Positions 55,484-64,000 are shown, counted from the first letter of the stretch. The stretch is 64,000 bases of DNA from Shewanella ulleungensis (GCF_014648315.1 NZ_BMQW01000001.1:124001-188000); one strand, 5' to 3'. Numbers and translations: made by a program. Notes: a model not told the origin generated them from the letters alone.

Positions 55484-55885
55484 TTAGCACTTAATCATAC
55501 CTTTTAGTACGATGTCATCATAAGTGACAAAGCCTAAAATGTTACCGCTTTCGACCACGGGTGCTTTGTTAATATTAAAGCGTTCAAATAGTCTTGCGGT
55601 ATAGCGTACATCCATATCGGCAGGTACTGAAAATACCGGTTTTATCATGATTTCATAAATATTGGTGCGTTCGGGCGACTTGTCTTTAGCGAGTACTTTA
55701 CGGGCAATATCACTCATTAATACCATGCCGTACTCGTCATGTTCATTGCGCTTATTGACCACTAGAATACTGACATTTTTATTAATGGCCACTTGGATAG
55801 CCTCTGCCACTGTGTGCATTCCGTCAACCATGGCGTAACGCTTATTCATCACATCACGGTTGAGAGTAGGATTGTTAATGGTCAT
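55484..55885 (-). CDS. CBS-domain protein of the DUF1538 operon
   Basis: Protein of 133 residues comprising two CBS motifs: VDGMHTVAEAIQVAINKNVSILVVNKRNEHDEYGMVLMSDIARKVL and KPVFSVPADMDVRYTARLFERFNINKAPVVESGNILGFVTYDDIV. CBS pairs bind adenosine nucleotides and gate channels or enzymes. The start overlaps the stop of the PII-like gene by 4 nt (ATGA). Last gene of a four-gene operon; it probably modulates the membrane proteins. Confidence 0.92.
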   Translation of the reverse strand: MTINNPTLNRDVMNKRYAMVDGMHTVAEAIQVAINKNVSILVVNKRNEHDEYGMVLMSDIARKVLAKDKSPERTNIYEIMIKPVFSVPADMDVRYTARLFERFNINKAPVVESGNILGFVTYDDIVLKGMIKC

Positions 55886-56232
55886 ATTTGATCCTCAATG
55901 TCTTTACTCAACTTTTCAACCTGATGCGCTACACCTACGGCATCTTCAACATCGATTTGAATCGCAATGCCTTTACCTGAGTTAGTATCAAACTCACCCA
56001 CTTTAGCAATGGTTTCTAAAATGCAGCGACACATATGCTCTTCAACTAGCCATAAAATAACATCACGTTGTACATCTAAGGTGAGGCCCATAAAGGTTTT
56101 CTTTTTTTCTAATCCTTCACCGCGAGCATGGTTTATTACCGTGGCGCCAGTGGCTCCAGCAAGGCGTGCGGCATCGAGTACTTTGTCGGTACAATCTTCG
56201 TCAACAAAGGCGACAATTAATTTAAAACGCAT
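55882..56232 (-). CDS. PII-like signalling protein of the DUF1538 operon
   Basis: Protein of 116 residues resembling PII (GlnB/GlnK-like) ferredoxin folds: FKLIVAFVDEDCTDKVLDAARLAGATGATVINHARGEG, then CILETIAKVGEFDTNSGKGIAIQIDVEDAVGV near the B-loop. No tyrosine uridylylation site of GlnB is apparent, so it is a divergent PII-like protein. Co-operonic with two DUF1538 membrane proteins and a CBS protein, 2 nt after the former, suggesting nucleotide-responsive gating. Confidence 0.86.
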   Translation of the reverse strand: MRFKLIVAFVDEDCTDKVLDAARLAGATGATVINHARGEGLEKKKTFMGLTLDVQRDVILWLVEEHMCRCILETIAKVGEFDTNSGKGIAIQIDVEDAVGVAHQVEKLSKDIEDQI

Positions 56233-56234
56233 AG

Positions 56235-57002
56235 TTACTCCTTAATCGCTTTTCGTTTGGATAAATAGTCAACGATTTGGGCATAACCCATTACGGTGAT
56301 CATCGGAAATAAGCTGGCAAAGGCGATTAGACCAAAGCCATCTATTAATGGATTACGTCCTTCAACATTAGTGGCTAACCCAAGACCTAAAGCCGCCACC
56401 AACGGAACCGTCACGGTGGAGGTGGTCACGCCGCCAGAGTCATAAGCAAGGGGCACAATCATTTTGGGAGCATAAAAGGTTTGAACTACCACAATGACAT
56501 AGCCAGCCATAATGTAATAATGGATGGGATCGCCAACCACAATTCGAAAACATCCCAAGGTAATTCCAATGGCCACCCCAAACGCGACAGAAATACGCAA
56601 CCCTTGGATACTTATGGTGCCAGCAGACACTTGATTGGCTTTAATTGCCACCGCTATTAACGAAGGCTCGGCAATGGTGGTGCTAAAGCCAATGGCCGCT
56701 GCAAAAACATATACCCAAAAATAATCTTGCCATATAAAAGGTGCTTTGCTGCCATCCGGGTGTAAAAACTCGCTGGTGGTTAATTGGTTTGCCATGCTTT
56801 CCCCAATAGGGAAGAGCGCGAGTTGTAAACCGACTAGGAAAAAGGTTAACCCTATAATCACATACACAAACCCTAGTAACACTTTGCGCCACTGGGTAAC
56901 AGGGCGTTTGAGTACCCCAAGCTGAAAGCCAAACAAAATCACCGCAATAGGGATCACATCGCGGGCAGTAAGCAAAAATGTGCTAATCAGCTCAGTAAAC
57001 AA
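56235..57002 (-). CDS. DUF1538 membrane protein B
   Basis: Membrane protein of 255 residues with about six to seven segments and the DUF1538 motif [51 protein letters not shown]. Start codon is TTG at 57002, with AAGGAG 5 nt upstream, and no nearby ATG fits. Paired DUF1538 proteins (UmpA/UmpB) have been reported, as I recall, as a two-component sodium/proton antiporter in Halomonas. Second gene of the operon. Confidence 0.9.
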   Translation of the reverse strand: MFTELISTFLLTARDVIPIAVILFGFQLGVLKRPVTQWRKVLLGFVYVIIGLTFFLVGLQLALFPIGESMANQLTTSEFLHPDGSKAPFIWQDYFWVYVFAAAIGFSTTIAEPSLIAVAIKANQVSAGTISIQGLRISVAFGVAIGITLGCFRIVVGDPIHYYIMAGYVIVVVQTFYAPKMIVPLAYDSGGVTTSTVTVPLVAALGLGLATNVEGRNPLIDGFGLIAFASLFPMITVMGYAQIVDYLSKRKAIKE

Positions 57003-57023
57003 ATTGGCTCCTTATAGTTAGCA

Positions 57024-57761
57024 TCAGTTTAAAAACACCATGCCGTAGATTAATACAAATATCATTGGGCTAAGGCTGGCAAAAGCTATCAATCCAAAAC
57101 CATCTAACATCGGGTTTCTGCCTTTAATTACACTGGCAAGACCAACACCTAATGCTGTCACTAAGGGCACGGTAATGGTTGATGTGGTGACACCGCCAGA
57201 GTCGTAGGCAATACCAATAATATTGGCAGGCGCAAAGCTGGTGAGAATCATCACTAATACATAACCAGCAATAATGATGTAATGAATAGGCCAACCTTTA
57301 AGAATCCGGATCACGCCAAGTAAAATGGCTAAACCGACCGAAATCGCAACTGTTATTCGCAATCCCATCGCGTAAGCACTCATGGCCTGCTCATTGGCTT
57401 CAATCGCCCCCGCATTAGCGGCAACTTTAGCCGCTTCGTTGGCCACAGCGGTTAGTGCAGGTTCAGCTAATGTGGTACCAAACCCCAATGAGAATGAGAA
57501 AATCACTAACCAAAATACGCTGCCTTTACGTGCTAATGCTTCTGCTAATGATTCACCTATGGGAAATAAGCCCATTTCTAAACCAAACACAAAAAATGTT
57601 AACCCCAAAACAATAAAGACTAAACCAATAAGGATAGAACCTAGTTCTGCTGGGGCTTGATGAAGGACAAATATTTCAAAAAAACTGACCACTAAGATGA
57701 TAGGGACAAGGTCTTTAAAGCTACTGAACATGGATTGGAGCAATTTGACGATGGCAGACAT
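57024..57761 (-). CDS. DUF1538 membrane protein A
   Basis: Membrane protein of 245 residues, paralogous to the next gene (shares [51 protein letters not shown]). Shared motifs AEPALTAVA and DSGGVTTST lie in the membrane core. TAGGAG lies before the ATG at 57761. First gene of a four-gene operon (DUF1538 A, DUF1538 B, PII-like, CBS). A heteromeric transporter is the simplest reading; the ion is not known from sequence. Confidence 0.92.
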   Translation of the reverse strand: MSAIVKLLQSMFSSFKDLVPIILVVSFFEIFVLHQAPAELGSILIGLVFIVLGLTFFVFGLEMGLFPIGESLAEALARKGSVFWLVIFSFSLGFGTTLAEPALTAVANEAAKVAANAGAIEANEQAMSAYAMGLRITVAISVGLAILLGVIRILKGWPIHYIIIAGYVLVMILTSFAPANIIGIAYDSGGVTTSTITVPLVTALGVGLASVIKGRNPMLDGFGLIAFASLSPMIFVLIYGMVFLN

Positions 57762-58001
57762 CTATACTCCTAAGGTCATTGATTGTGATACGGTTTGGCA
57801 GTCATTCTGATTAATAGAAATAATAAGCCCTTTATTGAGTGTGACTGTCGATAGTAAATTCGCAACATATTGTTTACATGGATTTTCATTAAATTGACTC
57901 ACGTCATAAAAATCAGGCAAACTGTGTCATAAATCTTTAACTGCTTATTTACGCGCCACGCAAAAATAGGGGTTGGGTTATAAATAAAAAGGACTTTAAC
58001 A

Positions 58002-59117
58002 ATGAAAAAAACACTTTTACGCTTATCAATTATCGCAGCATGTGCCAGCCACATGGCTTACGCTGAATCTACTGACACGGATACGGTTGATTTCTCACAG
58101 GCATATCAGCAGTACAACCAGGCTGTTGAGGCTAATAATCAAGTCGATATCATTACCTATGCCAAGCAAGCTTATGATCTTGGAGCAACAAAATTTGGCG
58201 CAGATAGTATTGATAGTGCAAAGTTAGCGATGAATTGGGCTAATGCTATTGTTGAGCAGTCAAAGCAAAATAATAATGGCCGAGTTGTTCAAGATGACTC
58301 GGTGATGAAAGCACAACAATTATTTGAGTCAGCTTTAACAGTGTATCGTCAAAAATTACCTGAAAACGATATTGCCTTTGTTGATCCACTAGTGGGGTTA
58401 GCAGAAACCACAGCTGATGATGCCTATGCAAAAAAAGTGTTGTTTGAGGCAATCGATGTAGCCCAAGAGTCTGATAATGAACTCACTGTTGCTGAAGTGA
58501 AAACCTTGGCTTTTTATCGCCTTACAGGTACGGACTTTTATACCCGAGCCGTTAGAAGTTTCGCTTTTGATGCTTATGATATTTATGTCAGCAAGCTACC
58601 TGAAAACGCGATAAAACGTGTTAATGCAACATACCTTTATGGTGCATTAAATGAGGCTATGGGTAAGCACACTAAAGCCGTTGATGCGCTAGTTGAGGTG
58701 ATAAAACAATATCAGGCATTGCCCTACAGCCATCCGCATGAACTGCGTGCTCATGCTTTGCTCGTTGATATTTATCAAAAGCGAGGTCAGGGTGACCAAG
58801 CCACTGAGCATTGTATTGCTATTGGTAAAATGACGCCATGGAATGAACATCAAGAACAAACGCCGTTATTTAGAACGCCACCTGATTACCCTCAGTCTTA
58901 TGCAAAGCGGGGTAAAAGTGGTTGGGTACAATTAGAATTTACCGTTGATGAGCAAGGTTTTGTACAATCACCACAAGTATTGGACTCTAAAGGCGGTAGT
59001 CAGTTTGAGAAAGAGTCAATTGAGGCGCTAAGCCAGTGGCGTTATGCGCCTAAATTTGTGGATGGTAAGCCAATCAAAGCTACTTCAACCGTTCAAATTG
59101 ATTTTAGCCTTGGTTAG
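58002..59117 (+). CDS. TPR-containing protein with C-terminal TonB domain
   Basis: Protein of 371 residues. Signal peptide (ASHMAYA, cleavage near 21) replaces the usual N-terminal TonB membrane anchor. Helical repeats resembling tetratricopeptides follow (YQQYNQAVEANNQVDIITYAKQAYDLGA, residues 33-70; others to about 265). The C-terminal TonB-like domain has YPQSYAKRGKSGWVQLEFTVDEQGFVQSPQVLDSKGGSQFEKESIEALSQWRYAPK (about 291-360). Such secreted TPR-TonB proteins (TtpA-like) assist TonB-dependent uptake in marine bacteria. It is divergent from the DUF1538 operon. Confidence 0.88.
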   Translation: MKKTLLRLSIIAACASHMAYAESTDTDTVDFSQAYQQYNQAVEANNQVDIITYAKQAYDLGATKFGADSIDSAKLAMNWANAIVEQSKQNNNGRVVQDDSVMKAQQLFESALTVYRQKLPENDIAFVDPLVGLAETTADDAYAKKVLFEAIDVAQESDNELTVAEVKTLAFYRLTGTDFYTRAVRSFAFDAYDIYVSKLPENAIKRVNATYLYGALNEAMGKHTKAVDALVEVIKQYQALPYSHPHELRAHALLVDIYQKRGQGDQATEHCIAIGKMTPWNEHQEQTPLFRTPPDYPQSYAKRGKSGWVQLEFTVDEQGFVQSPQVLDSKGGSQFEKESIEALSQWRYAPKFVDGKPIKATSTVQIDFSLG

Positions 59118-59133
59118 AAGTTATTAGATATGA

Positions 59134-59478
59134 TTAACTGAGTAAATACATACTCAGCATGCCTACACAAACAATCACAAAGCCAGATTCAATCATGAAC
59201 TGGCTTTTTTGTAGCTGTTTTTTACCTTGCTTTAAAATGGTTACCAATTGGTTTTGCTTGTATATGCGGCAAGAGATTAATGAGGTTTGTGGATCGGCAA
59301 TTAGTTGGAAACGACACTTTTTGCCGTTATCGAGTAATACATCGTGCATACTTTGTAAACCAAAGTTAAATTTGCGCGACACCACTTTACCGTTGATAAA
59401 GACTCGTTCTAGACCACACCAATTACTGGCTTGTAATTCGATATTGTCTTGATTGAGGTGGTAAGAGAATTTAATCAT
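59134..59478 (-). CDS. Hypothetical membrane-anchored protein, unknown family
   Basis: Protein of 114 residues: a beta-rich N-terminal part (FSYHLNQDNIELQASNWCGLERVFINGKVVSRKFNFGLQ) and a single C-terminal hydrophobic helix (FMIESGFVIVCVGMLSMYLLS), an apparent tail anchor. The ATG at 59478 follows AAGGA by 9 nt; longer frames begin upstream without support. I do not recognise a family. Convergent with the TonB-domain gene by 17 nt. Confidence 0.8.
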   Translation of the reverse strand: MIKFSYHLNQDNIELQASNWCGLERVFINGKVVSRKFNFGLQSMHDVLLDNGKKCRFQLIADPQTSLISCRIYKQNQLVTILKQGKKQLQKSQFMIESGFVIVCVGMLSMYLLS

Positions 59479-59885
59479 AATGCTCATCCTTTCAAATGAT
59501 AACCGCGTGTTTACTATACCCATCACTCAACACTGCCTTAGCGTATTCTTCTTTGAAACTATTTATCGGCAGACATACAACTGTAAAATATAGTTGCATT
59601 AAGTACTAATAAAGCAGAGCAATGTGACAATTTCCAGTACAGAAATATGAACGATTTAAGAATTAAAGCTATGTTGTTGCTAGCTATGAGAATATTTATT
59701 TTTATATTTTTTATTGCAAAATTTTAATGATTAAGCTTTGCGTATGATTGCGTTTATTGGCAATAGCATGGATGTGAATGTTGTAGATTGAATCGATGTT
59801 GGTATGAGTGAAGATCACCATTAGACGTAGGTAAAGCCAAATAGCTTATAGACCATAGTTATATCATTTGTCGGTTGCTGGCCTT
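59479..59885. other. Spacer between hypothetical gene and CBS gene
   Basis: About 400 AT-rich bases. Holds a 26-codon hydrophobic ORF at 59647-59727 that I do not support as a gene. No RNA gene seen. Confidence 0.5.
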
Positions 59886-60413
59886 TTAGGCAGTGTAATA
59901 GGCCTTTAATAAGTCTTTCCAAGTAATAATACCCACGATGTGGTTGTTTTCTAATACAGGAAGACAGCCAATGTCATGCTCTAAAATCAGTTTACTGGCA
60001 AGATTAATGTCGCAGTGTGGTGCTATAGTGATTGGATTATGGCTCATCACTTGATGAACGCGTTTTTGAAGTGTTTCGGTATCTCTTATTAACTCTGCCG
60101 CAGTGCCTATATTGGGGCTAAGCGCCCTTAAAAAGTCACGGTGAGACAGAATGCCGGCTAGGTTGTTATCTTCATCGATAACCAGTAAATGGTGAAAGCT
60201 GACATTGTCGAATATTTCTTTGGCAACTGAAAGCCTGTCATCCATTTCAATAGTGACAACACGGGTGATCATAATATCAGTGACCTTGATGTGGCGGTGT
60301 GATGATTGATCTTCTGTTTCATTGAGCGTGTCCTCTAATGTAGCATTTAAGGTTGCTTTCAATGTTTCGTTCGATGTGTCTGTCGATGCTGGCATAGATG
60401 ATTCTCCACTCAT
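59886..60413 (-). CDS. CBS-domain protein of the ornithine-lipid operon
   Basis: Protein of 175 residues: an N-terminal Thr/Asn-rich tail (about 35 residues) and two CBS motifs (VTDIMITRVVTIEMDDRLSVAKEIFDNVSFHHLLVIDEDNNLAGILSHRDFLRAL, and VHQVMSHNPITIAPHCDINLASKLILEHDIGCLPVLENNHIVGIITWKDLLKAY). Nucleotide-binding regulator. It follows olsF by 85 nt on the same strand; possible co-transcription. Confidence 0.9.
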   Translation of the reverse strand: MSGESSMPASTDTSNETLKATLNATLEDTLNETEDQSSHRHIKVTDIMITRVVTIEMDDRLSVAKEIFDNVSFHHLLVIDEDNNLAGILSHRDFLRALSPNIGTAAELIRDTETLQKRVHQVMSHNPITIAPHCDINLASKLILEHDIGCLPVLENNHIVGIITWKDLLKAYYTA

Positions 60414-60498
60414 TTATTCTTTTATATCAGATAAATATTAGCGTAACAATCAAATAACAACCAATAACAATATCAAAATGAATACCTTGAGGTTTGCT

Positions 60499-62238
60499 TT
60501 ATGATGCCGCGTGCTCCTGAAGTAAATGACCTGCCAGGTACTTTTGGTATTTAAGTGGTTTGAGTTGATGGATATCCACTAAGACCAAACCATCGATGCA
60601 ATCGCCAAATTCAGGGTCGATACCAAAATCCAAAAACTTAACTCCTTGGTTGTCGCAAAGTTCACCATATTGCTTAAATAAAGTGGGTACAGATACGGCC
60701 ATATTTGCTAGTGTCCTTTTGAGTATTTTAAAATTCTCTGCGTAATCACAACCATTAAATAACTGCTCAAGTTGCTTTATTTTATCTTGAGTAAATTGAT
60801 AGGAGTTAAAAGAGCAGGCTAATACTTCCGCGCTAGCGAAGTGATGTTGATAGAAAAAAACCAACATTTCTTTTGCTTGCAATGGCAGGCTATCGCTTAA
60901 TGATACGGGGCCGAATAAATAGCGGTACTGTGGGTTACTCACTAAATATGCGCCAATCCCTTGCCATAGATATTCTAAACTGCGTCGCCCCCAGTATTTA
61001 GGTTGTACGAAGCTGCGCCCAAGTTCCAAACCTTGATCGAAATAAGGGTGGAACGCTTGTTTATAATCGAATAATGACTCGCTATAGAGTGAATCTTTTC
61101 CTAGGGTTGCATGGAGATTTTTGGCACTGGCAAAACGATAAGCACCGACAATTTCTAAATCATCTTTATCCCACAGTACAAGGTGTAAATAATGATTGTC
61201 GTACTTGTCTGTGTCGCGCCTCTTGCCTGTTCCTTCGCCCACAGCACGAAATGCAATTTCACGTAAACGGCCAATTTCACGCATTATCGGGTTACTTTGG
61301 TGATGTTTATAAAGATAGATTAGTTTGTTGTCCTGGGTTTGCCCGAGTAACTCACATTGTGATAGTGCGCTTTGTAGTTCACTGCGTTTTTCTGGGTGAG
61401 CGATGGCGTTCTGGGTGGTGAATAACGGGCTGCGATTTTTACCGATGCGGTACAAATGATTTTTAAGCAGTTTTACTTTAGTTTTTAAGGGGAAGTCTTG
61501 ATTACTAACCACTTCTTTGGCAATCAGTTGCCCAATACGAACAGGCATAACTTGATCCACTTGTTTAAACATTTCTTTGACTAATAGTAAAGTGGCTAAG
61601 GGCTTGTAAATCATTGAGGCGCCATAGAAGGTGGCGGAGTTTTTAGCGTCAACATATACGGGTAATAACGGTGCATTACAGGCGCGCGCCATTTTTAAAA
61701 AGCCACTGTGCCAATGTAGATCTGTGACGCCAGTTGGACGTAAGCGCGACACTTCACCCGATGGAAAAATGAGCACAGCGCCCTCATTTTTAAGGTGATG
61801 GTGTATTTCGTCTAAATGTTGCTTTGGTGTTCCACCTGTCATGTTGCGCACCGGCAATAAAATGGAATGAAGTGGTTTGATGGCCATTAATAATTCATTA
61901 GCAACCACTTTGATGTCAGGACGGACCTGACTAATGAGTTTGATTAAGGCTAGTGCATCGAGTGAGCCGATGGGGTGATTGGCGTAAATCACGACACGAC
62001 CTTCATGCGGAATATTTTCAATCTCGTTATTGGGTACGCTATAGGTAAAATTTAAGCAGGCTAAGATTTGTTCGACAAAATCGACACCGGATAAATGAGC
62101 GTGCTCATTGGCAATATCATTGCATTGTTTTTCGTGAAGTAAATAACGCAACATGGCTTTGGTTGGCGTGGCTAACCAGGGTTTGTTGTGTACGTTCGGC
62201 AGATTTTTTTCTACCACATTATCAACGGTAAATATCAT
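60499..62238 (-). CDS. olsF: Bifunctional ornithine-lipid synthase OlsF (acyltransferase + GNAT)
   Basis: Two-domain protein of 579 residues. The N-terminal lysophospholipid-acyltransferase domain (PlsC/OlsA-like) has NHPIGSLD (87-94) and LIFPSGEVSRLRP. The C-terminal GNAT/OlsB-like domain carries ELGRSFVQPKYWGRRSLEYLWQGIGAYL and RYLFGPVSLSDSLP. The two together make acyl-ornithine and ornithine lipid, a phosphorus-free membrane lipid used when phosphate is short. OlsF fusions were described in Serratia and other gammaproteobacteria. Coding order with the metallophosphatase upstream (14 nt apart) suggests one operon. Confidence 0.88.
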   Translation of the reverse strand: MIFTVDNVVEKNLPNVHNKPWLATPTKAMLRYLLHEKQCNDIANEHAHLSGVDFVEQILACLNFTYSVPNNEIENIPHEGRVVIYANHPIGSLDALALIKLISQVRPDIKVVANELLMAIKPLHSILLPVRNMTGGTPKQHLDEIHHHLKNEGAVLIFPSGEVSRLRPTGVTDLHWHSGFLKMARACNAPLLPVYVDAKNSATFYGASMIYKPLATLLLVKEMFKQVDQVMPVRIGQLIAKEVVSNQDFPLKTKVKLLKNHLYRIGKNRSPLFTTQNAIAHPEKRSELQSALSQCELLGQTQDNKLIYLYKHHQSNPIMREIGRLREIAFRAVGEGTGKRRDTDKYDNHYLHLVLWDKDDLEIVGAYRFASAKNLHATLGKDSLYSESLFDYKQAFHPYFDQGLELGRSFVQPKYWGRRSLEYLWQGIGAYLVSNPQYRYLFGPVSLSDSLPLQAKEMLVFFYQHHFASAEVLACSFNSYQFTQDKIKQLEQLFNGCDYAENFKILKRTLANMAVSVPTLFKQYGELCDNQGVKFLDFGIDPEFGDCIDGLVLVDIHQLKPLKYQKYLAGHLLQEHAAS

Positions 62239-62252
62239 AATATTGCCCTTAC

Positions 62253-63164
62253 TTATGCGACATGTTGTTTTTGAGGTTTGTTGTATTTATCGCTATGTTG
62301 ATTAACTAGCTCGATACTTGCGACCGTTTCTGCCTGCAAGGTTTGTTCATTCCATTTAAGCAGTTGTACGCTGCCAGTAAGGGATTCTGCAATGAGGGTG
62401 CAGTTTTCAACCCAATCACCGTCATTTGCATAAATTAACGGGTGTTGATTAATGGTGTGCTGCGACAATTCTGGCTGGTGGATATGGCCGCAAACCACCA
62501 TGTCGACGTGTTTTTTTGCGGCGTAACGCAATACTGCATCACGGTATTGGTTAATCGCTTGTTGAGCTTTATTTACACGTAATTTGATGTAACTGGCCAG
62601 AGACCAATAGGGATAGCCCATAGCGCTTCTTACTGCATGCAGTTGTCTGTTTAACCACAGCAGTATGTCGTAAAGGTGATCGCCTAATTTAGCGTAAGCG
62701 CGACTGATACAAACTTGTGAGTCAAATTGGTCGCCATGCAGCATCAGAATGCGTTGACCATTGATAGATTCATGAATGTGTTGCTTTGCTAGCGTGACGC
62801 CTCTGAAGTGGCTGTCTGCATAGGCTTTAAAGGCTTCATCGTGATTACCTGGAATAAAAAATACTTGAGTGCCATTGCTGGCAATGTCTAAAATTTTTTT
62901 GATGACACGGTCGTGACTGTCAGGCCAGTACACTCTTTTTTTAAGTGCCCACACATCCACAATATCACCCACAAGATACAGATAATCGCATTGGCTATGA
63001 TTTAGAAAATGCAGTAAAAACTCAGCTTTACAATCAACACTGCCAAGGTGTACATCGGAAATCCACAACGCATTAAAATGTTGAATCTTATTGGGAAGAG
63101 TTAGGTGTGATAATGGTTGACGCTGTGTGAGATTTTGGGTGTTTTTATGACTGTTTTTGATCAT
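62253..63164 (-). CDS. UDP-2,3-diacylglucosamine-diphosphatase-like metallophosphatase
   Basis: Calcineurin-like phosphatase of 303 residues with metal motifs LWISDVHLG, LVGDIVDVW, IPGNHDEAF, LMLHGDQFD and VVCGHIHQPEL. LpxH-like fold, but its N-terminus is longer and it is adjacent to olsF, so the substrate may be another lipid or phospho-compound. First gene of the operon with olsF (14 nt apart). Confidence 0.9.
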   Translation of the reverse strand: MIKNSHKNTQNLTQRQPLSHLTLPNKIQHFNALWISDVHLGSVDCKAEFLLHFLNHSQCDYLYLVGDIVDVWALKKRVYWPDSHDRVIKKILDIASNGTQVFFIPGNHDEAFKAYADSHFRGVTLAKQHIHESINGQRILMLHGDQFDSQVCISRAYAKLGDHLYDILLWLNRQLHAVRSAMGYPYWSLASYIKLRVNKAQQAINQYRDAVLRYAAKKHVDMVVCGHIHQPELSQHTINQHPLIYANDGDWVENCTLIAESLTGSVQLLKWNEQTLQAETVASIELVNQHSDKYNKPQKQHVA

Positions 63165-63279
63165 CTGCCTAGCCTCAATACATAAGTTGAGTCAGTGTTA
63201 ATTTAGGGTAGGGCAGCGATTTTACAGTTAGGTGAACGATTTATTACAAATCAGTGATTTATACTGGTGTAGAAGCAAT

Positions 63280-63312
63280 AAAAAAGGGAGATGCTAATGC
63301 ATTTCCCTTTTT
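63280..63312 (-). terminator. Terminator of the leucine-dehydrogenase-type gene
   Basis: AAAAAGGGA-ATGC / GCAT-TCCCTTTTT hairpin with one wobble mismatch and a T-run on the minus strand, downstream of the stop at 63375. Confidence 0.85.
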
Positions 63313-63374
63313 GTTAACACGATAGTGTTGAATTACAAGCTAGCAAAATGAAGCCTGTTATGAGCCTATGTCAC

Positions 63375-64000
63375 CTATCTCGCTGCATCAATAATGGCTT
63401 TGGCCATTTCATCGGCAACTGAACCTGTGGTGCGGTTTTCGCTGTCAGCACGGCTGAATATAGTAAGCAAGGTATTGTAAATTTGCTCTACCTTTGCCTT
63501 AGATGCAGCAGCGTCATAGTTTTTCTCAAATGAGACGTTGATAATACCACCTGCGTTAATGACATAGTCAGGAGCGTATAAAATACCCATTTGTTTAAGT
63601 TTTTCACCATGGCGAACTTCTGCTAATTGGTTGTTAGCACAACCTGCAACAATAGTTGCTTTTAGTAACGGTAAGGTAGAGTCATTTAAGGTGGCGCCTA
63701 ATGCACAAGGCGCATACACATCAACATCTTGGGTATAGATATCTTGAGGGGCAACAACGGTAGCGCCAAACTCAGTCGCTACACGGTCAAGTGACGCTTG
63801 ATGAATGTCAGTAACAATCAGCTCAGCACCTTCTTCGTGTAAATGTTTACACAGGTAATAGCCAACGTGTCCTACGCCTTGTATTGAGATTTTAATGCCT
63901 TTTAAGCTATCAATACCACGCTGATGCTTAACCGCTGCTTTGATACCTAAATAAGTGCCTAATGCCGTTAACGGCGATGGGTCGCCAGATTTGCCTTCTA
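63375..64000 (-). CDS. ldh: Glu/Leu/Phe/Val dehydrogenase (leucine-dehydrogenase type), 5' part outside window
   Basis: NAD-dependent oxidative deamination of branched-chain amino acids. Frame is open to base 64000, so the N-terminus with the catalytic lysine is beyond the window. Visible: KSGDPSPLTALGTYLGIKAAV, the Rossmann GVGHVGYYLCKHL, VTDIHQASLDRVA, YAPCALGATLND (starting at 63719) and YAPDYVINAGGIINV near the C-terminus. The internal methionine at 63719 is not the start. Leu dehydrogenase length is about 350 residues; about 208 lie here. Terminated by the hairpin at 63280-63312. Confidence 0.93.
   Translation of the reverse strand, partial: EGKSGDPSPLTALGTYLGIKAAVKHQRGIDSLKGIKISIQGVGHVGYYLCKHLHEEGAELIVTDIHQASLDRVATEFGATVVAPQDIYTQDVDVYAPCALGATLNDSTLPLLKATIVAGCANNQLAEVRHGEKLKQMGILYAPDYVINAGGIINVSFEKNYDAAASKAKVEQIYNTLLTIFSRADSENRTTGSVADEMAKAIIDAAR

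Noticed and set aside
57903..57930. GTCATAAA direct repeats upstream of the TonB-domain gene, possible PhoB box
   Set aside because: The spacing is 23 bases, not a multiple of the 11-base PhoB period, and the other half-sites are missing.
59647..59727. 26-codon hydrophobic ORF (MNDLRIKAMLLLAMRIF...)
   Set aside because: No ribosome site, very AT-rich sequence with little power to reject chance, and no neighbour suggesting a role.
1..64000. CRISPR arrays, rRNA and tRNA genes
   Set aside because: No regularly spaced repeats, no rRNA segments and no cloverleaf-like sequences with a CCA end were found by eye; a tRNAscan or Infernal run would settle this.

Overview
The window reads as chromosome of a marine gammaproteobacterium, most likely Shewanella or a close Alteromonadales relative. 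This rests on the protein set (CobB, PpsR/PpsA, YdiJ, HmgA/HppD, ECF sigma with ChrR, CheV, OlsF-type bifunctional acyltransferase, DUF3389, DUF2750, DUF1285), AT-rich spacers and dense short operons. The species cannot be fixed from the sequence alone. I found no rRNA, tRNA, CRISPR array, transposase or integrase.

Layout. 1-1.2 kb: end of cobB, overlapped by a small P-loop kinase. 1.2-9.4 kb (minus strand): a CpdB-like surface nucleotidase, a frameshifted dcp oligopeptidase, and an operon of chemoreceptor, porin and small phosphate-binding-like protein. 9.9-13.5 kb: gamma-glutamyltranspeptidase, a GNAT-type acyltransferase and a LysE-type exporter. 13.6-17.1 kb: tyrosine catabolism (hmgA-hppD) with a divergent LysR regulator. 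17.2-20.6 kb: small conserved housekeeping genes. 21.1-23.9 kb: ECF sigma factor and ChrR-type zinc anti-sigma factor, next to a LON-domain gene and lipocalin blc. All three transcription units carry a near-identical promoter pattern (GATC-type -35, 16-nt spacer, CGTAT-type -10), so this looks like a self-contained photo-oxidative or lipid-stress regulon. 24-35.4 kb: CheV, a lytic transglycosylase, a SlyD-type isomerase, an esterase, a second surface nucleotidase, a mutarotase, a LuxR-type response regulator coupled to a methyltransferase, a thioesterase and a Rho-binding antiterminator. 35.8-44.6 kb: central metabolism (DAHP synthase, PpsR, PpsA, YdiJ) and a MarR regulator.

44.6-51.9 kb is the accessory block. 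It starts at a 19-bp perfect inverted repeat. It carries a protein of about 1,427 residues with an N-terminal STAND/NACHT-like NTPase and a C-terminal PD-(D/E)XK nuclease signature, which is a strong candidate for a single-gene antiphage system. It also holds a small two-segment membrane protein, and a broken Sel1-repeat gene between two 166-bp direct repeats that are about 95% identical. This is the most likely site of an undescribed system.

51.9-64 kb returns to ordinary genes: a Bax-inhibitor-1 family protein, NUDIX, an oxidoreductase with a monooxygenase and a LysR regulator, a four-gene operon of two DUF1538 membrane proteins plus a PII-like and a CBS protein, a TPR/TonB-domain protein, an ornithine-lipid operon (metallophosphatase, OlsF, CBS protein), and the 3' part of a leucine-dehydrogenase-type gene running off the right edge.
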